Source: Pseudomonadota bacterium (GTDB taxonomy: Bacteria > Pseudomonadota > Gammaproteobacteria > Burkholderiales > Burkholderiaceae_C). From it: a stretch of DNA of 58,097 bases. The position numbers were made by a program, and so were the translations under genes. The stretch lies in NCBI GenBank assembly GCA_029779845.1, contig JAKOZT010000156.1:1-58097 (forward strand), in the 5' to 3' direction. The notes under the pieces were generated by a model. The model saw nothing but the letters and a program-made list of their open reading frames with translations, was not told where the DNA came from and searched no databases. This document shows positions 1 through 11,541 of the stretch, piece by piece; within the stretch, counting starts at the first letter, position 1, and each line of letters starts with the position of its first letter.

Positions 1-129
1 CTGCGGGCAGTGCGGTGCAACCAGCTCCACCAGCTCCGCCCACGGCACCACCTTGTCCATCTGGTCGAGGAACTCCCGCTTGCGCGTGCGCTTGTTCGAC
101 AGGTTCAGCCCCAGGTCCGCTTGCTTCAT
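1..129 (-). CDS. IS5-family transposase, N-terminal 43 residues (cut by window edge)
   Basis: The reading frame starts at an ATG at 129 on the minus strand and stays open to the window edge. The first residues are [20 protein letters not shown], followed by [14 protein letters not shown] and APHCPQ. This matches the N-terminal transposase domain (DUF772 type) of IS5-family enzymes, whose usual opening is a short basic stretch, then REFL..M..VVPW..L...I.PHYP. The catalytic DDE residues lie further downstream, outside the window, so activity cannot be judged. The start lies 68 bp inside the element's terminus, a normal spacing for this family. Confidence 0.85.
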   Translation of the reverse strand, partial: MKQADLGLNLSNKRTRKREFLDQMDKVVPWAELVELVAPHCPQ

Positions 130-197
130 GCCTCACATCCTCGCCAACACCGCCCAGCCCGCCAAGCACATCGGTGACTCATTTGTGCAGAGCTTCC
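1..197 (-). mobile_element. IS5-family insertion sequence, left-terminal part (continues beyond window)
   Basis: This is the end of an insertion sequence whose transposase reads leftward out of the window. The terminus, read from position 197 inward on the minus strand, is GGAAGCTCTGCACAAAT; it opens with the GGAAG also found at E. coli IS5 ends. The adjacent bases 198-201 are CTAA, which fits the YTAR target preference known for the IS5 subgroup. Homology to etfB begins exactly after this point, so the boundary is sharp. The other end and the second copy of the target duplication lie outside the window. The exact IS name cannot be assigned from this fragment. Confidence 0.85.
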
Positions 198-655
198 CTA
201 AGTTGCTCAAGGCGCTGGTCGACAAGGAGCAGCCAGGGCTGATCATCTTAGGCAAGCAGGCGATCGACGACGACGCCAATCAGACGGGCCAGATGCTGGC
301 CGCGCTGGCCGACCTCCCGCAGGCCACCTTCGCCTCGAAGGTGGAGGTGGGTGAAGGCAAGGCCAAGGTCACCCGCGAAGTTGACGGCGGCCTTGAGATC
401 CTGTCTGTGGGGCTGCCGGCGGTGGTCACGACCGACCTGCGCCTGAACGAGCCGCGCTACGTGACGCTGCCCAACATCATGAAGGCGAAAAAGAAGCCGC
501 TCGAAACGGTGAAGCCCAACGACCTCGGCGTCGACGTCACGCCGCGCTTGAAGACGCTGAAAGTCGTCGAGCCGCCCGAGCGCAGCGCCGGCATCAAGGT
601 GCCGGACGTGGCCACGCTCGTGGCCAAGCTCAAGAACGACGCGAAGGTGATCTGA
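198..655 (+). pseudogene. etfB: Electron transfer flavoprotein beta subunit, 5'-truncated by the IS insertion
   Basis: Only the C-terminal ~151 residues of EtfB remain; the family is about 249 residues, so roughly the first 98 are missing. The intact part runs from [13 protein letters not shown] through [10 protein letters not shown] to [18 protein letters not shown] and [10 protein letters not shown], the ETF-beta signature and recognition loop that docks on acyl-CoA dehydrogenases. The reading frame happens to stay open leftward into the insertion sequence, with an in-frame ATG at 128, so a chimeric peptide of about 176 residues could be made, but residues before about 201 are IS sequence and not EtfB. 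The stop codon is 2 bp before the etfA ATG. ETF beta normally holds AMP and, with EtfA, FAD, passing electrons to ETF-quinone oxidoreductase; this copy should not fold normally. Confidence 0.9.
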
Positions 656-657
656 CC

Positions 658-1590
658 ATGCCCGCACTCGTCATTGCCGAGCACGACAACGCGACGATCA
701 AGGCCGCGACCCTGACCACCGTGACCGCGGGCCTCGCCTGCGGCGGTGACGTCCACGTGCTGGTGGCTGGCGAGAACGCCAGCGCCGCCGTGCAATCTGC
801 CGCGCAAGTCGCGGGCGTGTCCAAGGTGCTGCACGCGGACGGCGCCGGCCTGGGCCACGGCCTGGCCGAGAACGTCGCCGAACAGATCCTCGCGATCGCG
901 AAGAACTACAGCCACATCCTTTTCCCGGCCACGGCCGGCGGCAAGAACGTGGCCCCGCGCGTGGCCGCGCTGCTGGACGTGGCGCAGATCAGCGACGCCA
1001 CCAAGGTAGTGAGCGCCGACACCTTCGAGCGCCCGATCTACGCCGGCAACGCCATCGCCACGGTGCAGAGCACGGACGCGATCAAGGTCATCACGGTGCG
1101 CACAACCGGCTTCGATGCCGCGGCGGCCAGCGGTGGCAGCGCCGCGGTCGAGAGCCTGGCCGCGGTCGGCGCCAGCGCTGCCGCCACTTACGTCGGCAGT
1201 GAGATTGCAAGGAGCGATCGCCCGGAGCTGACGGCCGCCAAGATCATCGTCAGCGGGGGTCGCGCGCTCGGCAGCAGCGAGAAGTTCAACGAGGTGCTCA
1301 CGCCGCTGGCGGACAGACTGGGCGCCGCACTCGGTGCCAGCCGGGCGGCGGTGGACGCGGGCTACGCGCCCAACGACTGGCAGGTCGGGCAGACCGGCAA
1401 GATCGTCGCACCGCAGTTGTATGTCGCTTGCGGCATCAGCGGTGCGATCCAGCACCTGGCCGGCATGAAAGACTCCAAAGTGATTGTCGCGATCAACAAG
1501 GATCCGGAAGCGCCGATCTTCAGCGTGGCCGACTTCGGCCTCGAAGCCGATCTGTTCGAGGCCGTGCCGGAGATGGTGAAGGCGCTCTGA
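658..1590 (+). CDS. etfA: Electron transfer flavoprotein alpha subunit
   Basis: A full-length EtfA of 310 residues. The N-terminal half (about 1-185) is the ETF alpha/beta domain; the C-terminal FAD domain carries [12 protein letters not shown] and, around residues 242-265, [20 protein letters not shown], the FAD-binding signature, followed by [17 protein letters not shown]. It forms a soluble heterodimer with EtfB that accepts electrons from acyl-CoA dehydrogenases and delivers them to the quinone pool through ETF-QO. It starts 2 bp after the etfB stop, so both were one transcript. Because etfB is broken by an insertion sequence just upstream, expression and function of this gene are doubtful in this strain unless a second etfB exists or the IS supplies a promoter. 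Confidence 0.96.
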   Translation: MPALVIAEHDNATIKAATLTTVTAGLACGGDVHVLVAGENASAAVQSAAQVAGVSKVLHADGAGLGHGLAENVAEQILAIAKNYSHILFPATAGGKNVAPRVAALLDVAQISDATKVVSADTFERPIYAGNAIATVQSTDAIKVITVRTTGFDAAAASGGSAAVESLAAVGASAAATYVGSEIARSDRPELTAAKIIVSGGRALGSSEKFNEVLTPLADRLGAALGASRAAVDAGYAPNDWQVGQTGKIVAPQLYVACGISGAIQHLAGMKDSKVIVAINKDPEAPIFSVADFGLEADLFEAVPEMVKAL

Positions 1591-1609
1591 CCCGACGCCG
1601 GCTCCAAGC

Positions 1610-1649
1610 AGCCCGTTCGCCGTTCTCCTTGGCCGACGGGCTTTTTCTT
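1610..1649 (+). terminator. Rho-independent terminator after etfBA
   Basis: AGCCCGT (1610-1616) pairs with ACGGGCT (1636-1642), followed by a T-rich run TTTTTCTT. It sits between the etfA stop (1590) and the acyl-CoA dehydrogenase start (1676), so it should end or attenuate etfBA transcription before the dehydrogenase. Confidence 0.8.
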
Positions 1650-1675
1650 GCCTGAATCTTTTCGAGGATCACACC

Positions 1676-3469
1676 GTGAGCTACGTTGCGCCGATCAAGG
1701 ACATGCTGTTCTGCATGAAGGAACTGGCCGGGCTGGAGGAAGTGGCCAAGCTGCCCGGCTTCGAGGATGCCGGCCTCGACACCGCGCAGGCGGTGCTGGC
1801 GGAATGCGCCAAGCTCAACCAGGACGTGATCGCGCCGCTGAACTGGGAGGGCGACAAGTACCCCTCGTCGTGGCACGACGGCAAGGTGACGACGACGCCT
1901 GGCTTCAAGGAAGCCTTTCGCCAGTTCGCCGAGGGCGGCTGGCAGGGCCTGCAGCATCCGGCCAACGTGGGCGGCCAGGGCCTGCCCAAGACCATCGGTG
2001 CGGCCTGCGGCGAGATGCTCAACAGCGCCAACCTCAGCTTCGCGCTGTGCCCGCTGCTGACCGACGGCGCGATCGAAGCGCTGCTGACCGCCGGCACGCC
2101 CGAGCAGCAGGCCACCTTCATCCCGAAGATGATCTCGGGCGAGTGGACCGGCACGATGAACCTCACCGAGCCGCAGGCCGGCAGCGACCTCGCGCTGGTG
2201 CGTACGCGCGCCGAGCCGCAGCCCGACGGCACGTACCGCATCTTCGGCACCAAGATCTTCATCACCTACGGCGAGCACGACATGGCGGGCAACATCGTCC
2301 ACCTCGTGCTCGCGCGCATCGCCGGCGCGCCGGAGGGCGTGAAGGGCATCAGCCTGTTCATCGTGCCCAAGTTCCTGGTCGACGCCGACGGCTCGCTGGG
2401 CGCGCGCAACGACGTGCACTGCGTCAGCATCGAGCACAAGCTGGGCATCAAGGCGAGCCCCACTGCCGTCTTGCAGTTCGGCGACAAGGGCGGTGCGATC
2501 GGCCAGCTGATCGGCCAGGAGAACCGCGGCCTCGAGTACATGTTCATCATGATGAACGCGGCGCGCTACGCGGTGGGCGTGCAGGGCATTGCGGTGGCCG
2601 AGCGCGCCTACCAGAAGGCGGTGGCCTACGCGAAGGACCGCGTGCAGTCGCGCCCGGTGGACGGCTCGCTGCCCGGCAGCGCGGCGATCATCCACCACCC
2701 CGACGTCAAGCGCATGCTGATGACGATGCGCGCCCATACCGAAGGCTGCCGCGCGATGGCGCTGGCCGCCGCGGCGGCCTACGACGCCGCGCACCACCAC
2801 CCGGACAAGGACGTGCGCGCGCAGAACCAGGCCTTCTACGAGTTCATGGTGCCGCTGGTGAAGGGCTACTCCACCGAGATGAGCCTGGAGGTCACCAGCC
2901 TGGGCGTGCAGGTGCACGGCGGCATGGGTTTCATCGAGGAGACCGGCGCGGCGCAGTACTACCGCGACGCGCGCATCCTGACGATCTACGAAGGCACGAC
3001 CGCGATCCAGGCCAACGACCTGGTCGGCCGCAAGACCGCGCGCGACGGCGGGCAGACTGCCAAGGCGATCGCGAAGCAGATCGAACAGACCGAAGCGGCG
3101 CTCGCGAAGAGCGGCAGCGCCGCCGCGCAATCGATGCTGGCGCGGCTGCGCGCCGCGCGCGAGGCCTTCGTGCAGGTGGTCGACTTCGTTGCCGGCAACA
3201 CCAAGGCGAGCCCGAACGCGGTGTTCGCCGGCTCGGTGCCCTACCTGATGCTGGCCGGCAAGCTGATGGCCGGCTGGCAGATGGCGCGTGCGCTGCTCGC
3301 CGCCGAGGCGCTGCTCGCGCAGGGCGACGCCGACAAGCCTTTCCTCACCGCCAAGATCGCCACCGCGCGCTTCTACGCCGAGCACCTGCTGAGCCAGGTG
3401 CCGGGCATGCGCGACGCCATCGTCGCCGGCGGCGAGAGCGTCAACGCGCTGCCCGTCGACGCCTTCTGA
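1676..3469 (+). CDS. Acyl-CoA dehydrogenase, long DmdC/FadE-like type with C-terminal extension
   Basis: A 597-residue flavoprotein that would oxidise an acyl-CoA to the enoyl-CoA and pass electrons to ETF. It is longer than the ~380-residue short acyl-CoA dehydrogenases and has the extra C-terminal domain of the DmdC (3-methylmercaptopropionyl-CoA dehydrogenase-like) group. The FAD-domain signature [20 protein letters not shown] and the substrate-side LGIKAS are present, and the catalytic base is Glu439 in [10 protein letters not shown]. The GTG start at 1676 is chosen because GAGGA lies 8 bp upstream and the protein begins [10 protein letters not shown], as in relatives. The specific substrate cannot be told from sequence. 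Its electron acceptor, ETF, is encoded next door but interrupted. Confidence 0.93.
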   Translation: MSYVAPIKDMLFCMKELAGLEEVAKLPGFEDAGLDTAQAVLAECAKLNQDVIAPLNWEGDKYPSSWHDGKVTTTPGFKEAFRQFAEGGWQGLQHPANVGGQGLPKTIGAACGEMLNSANLSFALCPLLTDGAIEALLTAGTPEQQATFIPKMISGEWTGTMNLTEPQAGSDLALVRTRAEPQPDGTYRIFGTKIFITYGEHDMAGNIVHLVLARIAGAPEGVKGISLFIVPKFLVDADGSLGARNDVHCVSIEHKLGIKASPTAVLQFGDKGGAIGQLIGQENRGLEYMFIMMNAARYAVGVQGIAVAERAYQKAVAYAKDRVQSRPVDGSLPGSAAIIHHPDVKRMLMTMRAHTEGCRAMALAAAAAYDAAHHHPDKDVRAQNQAFYEFMVPLVKGYSTEMSLEVTSLGVQVHGGMGFIEETGAAQYYRDARILTIYEGTTAIQANDLVGRKTARDGGQTAKAIAKQIEQTEAALAKSGSAAAQSMLARLRAAREAFVQVVDFVAGNTKASPNAVFAGSVPYLMLAGKLMAGWQMARALLAAEALLAQGDADKPFLTAKIATARFYAEHLLSQVPGMRDAIVAGGESVNALPVDAF

Positions 3470-3501
3470 ATCTTCCGCACTCTCATCCGGAGAACCGCAA
3501 C

Positions 3502-4464
3502 GTGTCGCTGCCTCCCATCCTCGCCCGGCTGCCGCTGCCGGCGATCGCCTCGCCGATGTTCATCATCAGCACCCCCAAGCTCGTGATCGAGCAGTGCAAG
3601 GCCGGCGTCGTCGGTTCGATGCCTTCGCTCAACGCGCGCCCGGCCGAGCAGCTCGACGAGTGGCTGGCCGAGATCACCGAGACGCTGGCGGCGTACAACC
3701 GCGCGAACCCGGACAAGCCGGCCGCGCCGTTCGCGATCAACCAGATCGTGCACAAGACGAATGACAGGCTCGAGCGCGACATGCAGGTGTGCGCCAAGTA
3801 CAAGGTGCCGATCGTCATCACCTCGCTGGGCGCGCGCAGCGACATCAACGAGGCGGTGCATGGCTGGGGCGGCATCGTGCTGCACGACATCATCAACAAC
3901 ACCTTCGCGAAGAAGGCGATCGAGAAGGGCGCCGACGGGCTCATCGCGGTGGCGGCCGGCGCCGGCGGCCATGCCGGCGTCAAGAGCCCGTTCGCGCTGA
4001 TCCAGGAGATCCGCGCCTGGTTCGACGGGCCGGTCGCGCTGTCGGGCGCCATCGCCACCGGCGGTGCGATCCTCGCCGCGCAGGCGATGGGCGCGGACCT
4101 CGCCTACATCGGCTCGGCCTTCATCGCCACGGAAGAAGCGCGCGCCAGCGACGCCTACAAGCAGGCGATCGTCGAGGGCACCTCGGACGACATCGTCTAC
4201 TCGAACCTCTTCACCGGCGTGCACGGCAACTACCTCAAGCCCTCGATCCGCGCCGCCGGGCTGGACCCCGACAACCTGCCCGAGAGCGACCCGAGCAAGA
4301 TGAGCTTCGGCGGCGGCGAGGGCTCGAAGTCCAAGGCCTGGAAGGACATCTGGGGCTGCGGCCAGGGCATCGCCGCGGTCGACAAGGTGGTGCCGGCCGG
4401 CGAGCTGGTGGCGCGCCTGGTGCGCGAGTACCAGGCGGCGCGAGCGCGGGTGTGCGCCGGCTGA
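3502..4464 (+). CDS. Nitronate monooxygenase (2-nitropropane dioxygenase family)
   Basis: A 320-residue FMN TIM-barrel protein. It starts with a proximal GTG at 3502, with CCGGAGA as ribosome-binding site, giving MSLPPILARL and the family opening PAIASPMFIIS. The motif AVAAGAGGHAG with His157 corresponds to the conserved catalytic histidine region, and ALSGAIATGGAILAAQAMGADLAYIGSAFIA is the phosphate-binding barrel end. The family oxidises alkyl nitronates such as propionate 3-nitronate, a metabolic poison. It lies 32 bp after the acyl-CoA dehydrogenase and is probably co-transcribed; NMO-like genes commonly sit beside fatty-acid oxidation genes, and a role there other than detoxification is possible but not shown. 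Confidence 0.9.
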   Translation: MSLPPILARLPLPAIASPMFIISTPKLVIEQCKAGVVGSMPSLNARPAEQLDEWLAEITETLAAYNRANPDKPAAPFAINQIVHKTNDRLERDMQVCAKYKVPIVITSLGARSDINEAVHGWGGIVLHDIINNTFAKKAIEKGADGLIAVAAGAGGHAGVKSPFALIQEIRAWFDGPVALSGAIATGGAILAAQAMGADLAYIGSAFIATEEARASDAYKQAIVEGTSDDIVYSNLFTGVHGNYLKPSIRAAGLDPDNLPESDPSKMSFGGGEGSKSKAWKDIWGCGQGIAAVDKVVPAGELVARLVREYQAARARVCAG

Positions 4465-4530
4465 GCGGCAGCCGACCCCAACAACTTCGCGTTTCCCCCA
4501 AGGATCCACTTCAGCGGCGCGTCAGCATCG

Positions 4531-4559
4531 CTGCCGATGATGCGCGCCGGTGCTACAGT
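4531..4559 (+). promoter_or_regulatory. Probable sucA promoter with extended -10
   Basis: TGCTACAGT at 4551-4559 is an extended -10 element (TGnTACAGT). A weak -35 CTGCCG lies 17 bp upstream at 4531-4536. It is in the 242-bp gap before sucA and leaves a leader of about 140 nt. Assigned by eye from consensus only. Confidence 0.4.
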
Positions 4560-4706
4560 CGCGCCCGTGACTTTCACTGGTCCTTCCCGTCCCCTTTGCT
4601 GGTAACAGCCGAGGCGGGTCGCTAGTCCGCCAGCCGGTTAAGCCGTGTCGCGGAAGGTTTTTCAACCCACTACAGCGCTGGAAACCGGCGCGAGAGGTGA
4701 GCGAAG

Positions 4707-7565
<2,859 letters not shown>

Positions 7566-7570
7566 GTCCA

Positions 7571-7655
7571 CCCCCGGAGCGCCTGACGGCGCTCCCCCTC
7601 AAGGGGGCGCCGCCAGCGGCCCGGCAAAGCCGGTTCCGCGGCGGCCGCGCGGTAC
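7571..7655. repeat. Composite hairpin intergenic element between sucA and sucB
   Basis: Three consecutive inverted repeats: GGAGCGCC/GGCGCTCC (7576-7595, loop TGAC), CCCCC/GGGGG (7594-7607, loop TCAA) and CCGGC/GCCGG (7621-7633, loop AAA), then a GC-rich CCGCGGCGGCCGCG tail. The words CCCCCTCAAGGGGGC and CCCGGCAAAGCCGG match an intergenic repeat I recall as widespread in Comamonadaceae and relatives. It has no T-run, so it is not an ordinary terminator; it may set the E1:E2 mRNA ratio or protect 3' ends. Confidence 0.7.
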
Positions 7656-7680
7656 GTACAACACACTCTGAAGACACATC

Positions 7681-8934
7681 ATGGCAATCGTTGAAGTGAA
7701 GGTTCCGCAACTGTCGGAATCGGTGGCCGAGGCCACCCTGCTGCAATGGAAGAAGAAGCCCGGCGAAGCCGTGGCGATCGACGAGATCCTGATCGAGATC
7801 GAGACCGACAAGGTCGTGCTCGAAGTGCCGGCGCCGTCCGCCGGCGTGCTGGCCGAACTGGTGGTGGCCGACGGCGGCAGCGTCGTCAGCGATCAGGTGA
7901 TCGCGAAGATCGACACCGAGGGCAAGGCCTCCGCCGCGGCTGCGGCCCCCGCGCCTGCTGCCGCCGCCGCGCCTGCGCCGGCGGCCGCTGCACCCGCGTC
8001 GGCCAGCAGGGCCGGCGTCGCGATGCCCGCTGCCGCCAAGCTGATGGCCGACAACAACCTCGCTGCCGGCTCGGTGCCGGGCACCGGCAAGGACGGCCGC
8101 GTCACCAAGGGCGATGTGCTCGGTGCCGTCGCCGGCGGCGCCAAGCCGGCCGCGCCCGCCGCGGTGCCGGCCGCGCCCGCGGTCGCCAAGCCGCTGCCGG
8201 CCGTCGCCGCGCCGGTGGCCGCGAACCTGGGCGATCGCCCCGAGCAGCGCGTGCCGATGTCGCGCCTGCGCGCGCGCGTCGCCGAGCGCCTGCTGCAATC
8301 GCAGGCCACCAACGCGATCCTGACCACCTTCAACGAGGTCAACATGGCCCCGGTGATGGAGATGCGCAAGCGCTTCCAGGAGAAGTTCGAGAAGGAGCAC
8401 GGCGTCAAGATCGGCTTCATGAGCTTCTTCGTGAAGGCGGCCGTCGCGGCGCTGAAGAAGTACCCGGTGCTCAACGCCTCGGTGGACGGCAACGACATCG
8501 TCTACCACGGCTACTTCGACATCGGCATCGCGGTCGGCTCGCCGCGCGGCCTGGTGGTGCCCATCCTGCGCAATGCCGATCAGATGAGCTTCGCCGACAT
8601 CGAGAAGAAGATCGCCGAGTTCGGCCAGAAGGCCAAGGACGGCAAGCTCTCGCTCGACGATTTGTCGGGCGGCACCTTCTCCATCTCGAACGGCGGAGTC
8701 TTCGGCTCGATGCTGTCGACGCCCATCATCAACCCGCCGCAAAGCGCCATCCTCGGCGTGCACGCGACCAAGGACCGCGCGGTGGTCGAGAACGGCCAGA
8801 TCGTGATCCGCCCGATCAACTACCTGGCGATGAGCTACGACCACCGCATCATCGACGGCCGCGAGGCGGTGCTGGGCCTCGTCGCGATGAAGGAAGCGCT
8901 GGAAGACCCGGCGCGCCTGCTGTTCGACATCTGA
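7681..8934 (+). CDS. sucB: Dihydrolipoyllysine-residue succinyltransferase (2-oxoglutarate dehydrogenase E2)
   Basis: A 417-residue core protein of the 2-oxoglutarate dehydrogenase complex; it transfers the succinyl group from lipoamide to CoA. The lipoyl domain (2-77) has Lys44 in [11 protein letters not shown] as the lipoylation site. An Ala/Pro-rich linker follows, then the E3/E1-binding domain (about 114-152, [14 protein letters not shown] and [14 protein letters not shown]), a second linker, and the catalytic acetyltransferase domain from about 185. The active-site motif HRIIDG carries His388 and Asp392. The linkers are typical flexible swinging arms. It is separated from sucA by 115 bp that hold the hairpin repeat, and is followed by lpdA. 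Confidence 0.98.
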   Translation: MAIVEVKVPQLSESVAEATLLQWKKKPGEAVAIDEILIEIETDKVVLEVPAPSAGVLAELVVADGGSVVSDQVIAKIDTEGKASAAAAAPAPAAAAAPAPAAAAPASASRAGVAMPAAAKLMADNNLAAGSVPGTGKDGRVTKGDVLGAVAGGAKPAAPAAVPAAPAVAKPLPAVAAPVAANLGDRPEQRVPMSRLRARVAERLLQSQATNAILTTFNEVNMAPVMEMRKRFQEKFEKEHGVKIGFMSFFVKAAVAALKKYPVLNASVDGNDIVYHGYFDIGIAVGSPRGLVVPILRNADQMSFADIEKKIAEFGQKAKDGKLSLDDLSGGTFSISNGGVFGSMLSTPIINPPQSAILGVHATKDRAVVENGQIVIRPINYLAMSYDHRIIDGREAVLGLVAMKEALEDPARLLFDI

Positions 8935-8940
8935 TACCAA

Positions 8941-8992
8941 CCCGCTCGGGCTGAGCTTGTCGAAGCCCTTCGACAGGCTCGGGGCGAACGGA
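8941..8992. repeat. Dispersed palindromic repeat between sucB and lpdA
   Basis: GAGCTTGTCGAAG (8953-8965) and CTTCGACAGGCTC (8968-8980) form a 13-bp stem with one G-T pair and a 2-base loop, flanked by CGGGCT and GGGGCGAACGG. This is the familiar GAGC(T/C)TGTCGAAG..CTTCGACA palindrome scattered through many proteobacterial genomes. Translation through it gives the artefact peptides [14 protein letters not shown] (minus strand) and LSKPFDRL (plus strand), so N-terminal extensions that run into it should be distrusted. Confidence 0.8.
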
Positions 8993-9007
8993 TTTGCGAG
9001 AGTACCT

Positions 9008-10438
9008 ATGAGCACCAAACAATTCGACGTCGTCGTGATCGGCGGCGGCCCGGGCGGCTACATCGCCGCGATCCGCGCCGCGCAGCTGGGCATGAACGTC
9101 GCCTGCATCGACGAGTGGAAGAACGACAAGGGCGGCGCCGCGCCGGGCGGCACCTGCACCAACGTCGGCTGCATCCCGAGCAAGGCGCTGCTGCAGTCGA
9201 GCGAGCACTACGAGCAGGCCGCGCACCACTTCGGCGACCACGGCATCAGCCTGTCGAACCTGAAGATGGACGTGGCCAAGATGGTCGCGCGCAAGGACAC
9301 CGTCGTGAAGCAGAACAACGACGGCATCCTGTATCTGTTCAAGAAGAACAAGGTGACGTTCTTCCACGGCCGCGGTTCGTTCGTGAAGGCGGGCGAGGGC
9401 GGCTACGAGATTGCCGTGGCCGGCGCCGCGAACGAATCGCTGCTGGCCAGGCACGTGATCGTCGCCACCGGCTCGAACGCGCGCGCGCTGCCCGGCGCGC
9501 CTTTCGACGAAGAGCAGATCCTCTCCAACGACGGCGCGCTGCGCATCCCGGCGGTGCCGAAGAAGCTCGGCGTGGTCGGCTCCGGCGTGATCGGCCTGGA
9601 GATGGGCTCGGTGTGGCGCCGCCTCGGCGCCGAGGTCACCATCCTCGAAGCGCTGCCGGGCTTCCTCGGCGCGGCCGACGAGCAGGTCGCCAAGGAGGCG
9701 CACAAGGCCTTCGTCAAGCAGGGCCTGAAGTTCGAGTTCGGCGTCAAGATCAGCGAGGTCAAGGCCGGCAAGAAGGGCGTCACGGTGGCCTACGCCAACG
9801 CCAAGGGCGAGGCGGCCACGCTGGAAGTCGACAAGCTGATCGTCTCGATCGGGCGCGTGCCCAACACCATCGGCCTGAACCCGGAAGCCGTCGGCCTGAA
9901 GCTCGACGAGCGCGGTGCGATCGTCGTCGATGGCGATTGCCGGACCAGCCTGCCCAACGTCTGGGCGGTCGGCGACGTGGTGCGCGGCCCGATGCTCGCG
10001 CACAAGGCGGAGGAAGAGGGCGTCGCGGTGGCCGAGCGCATCGCCGGCCAGCACGGCCACGTCAACTTCGACACCATTCCCTGGGTGATCTACACCAGCC
10101 CGGAGATCGCCTGGGTCGGCCAGACCGAGCAGCAGCTCAAGGCCGCCGGCCGCGCCTACAAGGCGGGCAGCTTCCCGTTCATGGCCAACGGCCGCGCGCG
10201 CGCGCTGGGCGACACCACCGGCTTCGTCAAGTTCATCGCCGACGCGAAGACCGACGAGATCCTCGGCGTGCACATCGTCGGGCCGTTCGCGTCCGAGCTG
10301 ATCGCCGAGGCGGTGGTGGCGATGGAGTTCAAGGCCAGCGCCGAGGACATCGCGCGCATCTGCCATGCGCACCCGTCGCTGTCCGAAGCGACGAAGGAAG
10401 CAGCGCTCGCGGTCGATAAGCGCACGCTGAACTTCTGA
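9008..10438 (+). CDS. lpdA: Dihydrolipoyl dehydrogenase (E3 of 2-oxoglutarate dehydrogenase)
   Basis: A 476-residue FAD disulfide reductase that reoxidises dihydrolipoamide on E2 with NAD+. The FAD fold opens [14 protein letters not shown]; the redox-active pair is Cys50 and Cys55 in [15 protein letters not shown]; the NAD-binding motif is [16 protein letters not shown]; the catalytic His455-Glu460 pair is in HAHPSLSE near the C terminus. I start at ATG 9008 ([10 protein letters not shown]). A possible earlier start at 8957 would add [17 protein letters not shown], which is only translated repeat. It closes the E1-E2-E3 operon, and zapE follows after 1 bp. Confidence 0.97.
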   Translation: MSTKQFDVVVIGGGPGGYIAAIRAAQLGMNVACIDEWKNDKGGAAPGGTCTNVGCIPSKALLQSSEHYEQAAHHFGDHGISLSNLKMDVAKMVARKDTVVKQNNDGILYLFKKNKVTFFHGRGSFVKAGEGGYEIAVAGAANESLLARHVIVATGSNARALPGAPFDEEQILSNDGALRIPAVPKKLGVVGSGVIGLEMGSVWRRLGAEVTILEALPGFLGAADEQVAKEAHKAFVKQGLKFEFGVKISEVKAGKKGVTVAYANAKGEAATLEVDKLIVSIGRVPNTIGLNPEAVGLKLDERGAIVVDGDCRTSLPNVWAVGDVVRGPMLAHKAEEEGVAVAERIAGQHGHVNFDTIPWVIYTSPEIAWVGQTEQQLKAAGRAYKAGSFPFMANGRARALGDTTGFVKFIADAKTDEILGVHIVGPFASELIAEAVVAMEFKASAEDIARICHAHPSLSEATKEAALAVDKRTLNF

Positions 10439-10439
10439 C

Positions 10440-11537
10440 GTGGGCGTCCGCGCGCTCTACGAGGCCACGCTCGCCGAGCGCGGCTATCAGGCGGACCCGG
10501 CGCAATTGCGCGCCGTGGCCGCCCTGGAGCGCTGCGAGAACGAGTGGATCGCCTACAAGGCGCGGCGCAGCAACGCGATCGCCAAGCTGATCGCGCGCCC
10601 GCCGATCCCGCGCGGCGTCTACATGTACGGCGGCGTCGGCCGGGGCAAGAGCTTCCTGATGGACTGCTTCTTCGTCTCGGTGCCGCTGACGCGCAAGACG
10701 CGGCTGCACTTCCACGAGTTCATGCGCGAGGTGCACCGCGAGCTGCAGGAGTTGAAAGGCGTGGTCAACCCCTTGCAGGAGCTGGGCGCGCGCATCGCGC
10801 GGCGGCACCGGCTGATCTGCTTCGACGAGTTCCACGTCGCCGACGTCACCGATGCGATGATCCTGCACCGCCTGCTCGAAGCGCTGTTCGAGCACCGCGT
10901 CAGCATCGTGACCACCTCGAACTTCCACCCCGACGGCCTGTACCCGAACGGGCTGCACCGCGACCGCATCCTGCCCGCCATCGAGCTGCTGAAGAGCAGA
11001 CTCGAAGTCATCGACGTCGACAACGGCACCGACTACCGGCGCCGCACGCTGGAACACGTCAAGCTCTACCACTGCCCGCTCGGCCCCGAGGCCGACGCGG
11101 CGATGGACGAGGCCTTCGGCCGCCTCGCCGAAGCGCGCGACGAGGATCCGGTGCTGCGCATCGAACACCGCGAGCTGCGCGCGCGGCGCCGCGCCGGCGG
11201 CGTGGTGTGGTTCGACTTCAAGGTGCTGTGCGGCGGGCCGCGCTCGCAGAACGACTACCTCGAGATCGCCGCGCAGTTCCACACCGTGCTGCTGTCGGGC
11301 GTGCCGCACATGCCGCTGCGCATGGCCTCCGAGGCGCGCCGCTTCACCTGGCTGGTCGACGTGCTGTACGACCGGCGCTGCAAGCTGATCCTCTCGGCCG
11401 AGGTGCCGCCCGAGCAGCTCTACACCGAGGGGCCGCTGGCGCACGAGTTCCCGCGCACGGTGTCGCGGCTCGCGGAGATGCAGTCGGCCGAGTTCCTGGC
11501 GCTCGATCCGCGCGCCGTCGACACCTCGCTGACCTGA
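10440..11537 (+). CDS. zapE: Cell division protein ZapE (AFG1-like ATPase)
   Basis: A 365-residue P-loop ATPase of the AFG1/ZapE family, reported in E. coli to bind FtsZ and act on the Z-ring late in division. Walker A is GGVGRGKSF with Lys70; Walker B is LICFDEFHV with Asp129-Glu130; the conserved TTSNFHPDGLYPNGLHRDRILPAI segment is sensor-like (positions about 158-182). A GTG start at 10440, 1 bp after the lpdA stop, implies co-translation with the dehydrogenase operon; this lpdA-zapE adjacency is familiar in Burkholderiales. The protein is of normal family length with no obvious changes. Confidence 0.95.
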   Translation: MGVRALYEATLAERGYQADPAQLRAVAALERCENEWIAYKARRSNAIAKLIARPPIPRGVYMYGGVGRGKSFLMDCFFVSVPLTRKTRLHFHEFMREVHRELQELKGVVNPLQELGARIARRHRLICFDEFHVADVTDAMILHRLLEALFEHRVSIVTTSNFHPDGLYPNGLHRDRILPAIELLKSRLEVIDVDNGTDYRRRTLEHVKLYHCPLGPEADAAMDEAFGRLAEARDEDPVLRIEHRELRARRRAGGVVWFDFKVLCGGPRSQNDYLEIAAQFHTVLLSGVPHMPLRMASEARRFTWLVDVLYDRRCKLILSAEVPPEQLYTEGPLAHEFPRTVSRLAEMQSAEFLALDPRAVDTSLT

Positions 11538-11541
11538 TGCG

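Noticed and set aside
1648..4464. A 938-residue plus-strand frame joining the dehydrogenase region to the nitronate monooxygenase
   Set aside because: Only its last 320 residues are a protein family. The first part is an out-of-frame reading of the acyl-CoA dehydrogenase, which has its own frame and start.
8957..9007. N-terminal extension of LpdA
   Set aside because: The extra residues are translation of the dispersed palindrome; the conserved protein begins at 9008.
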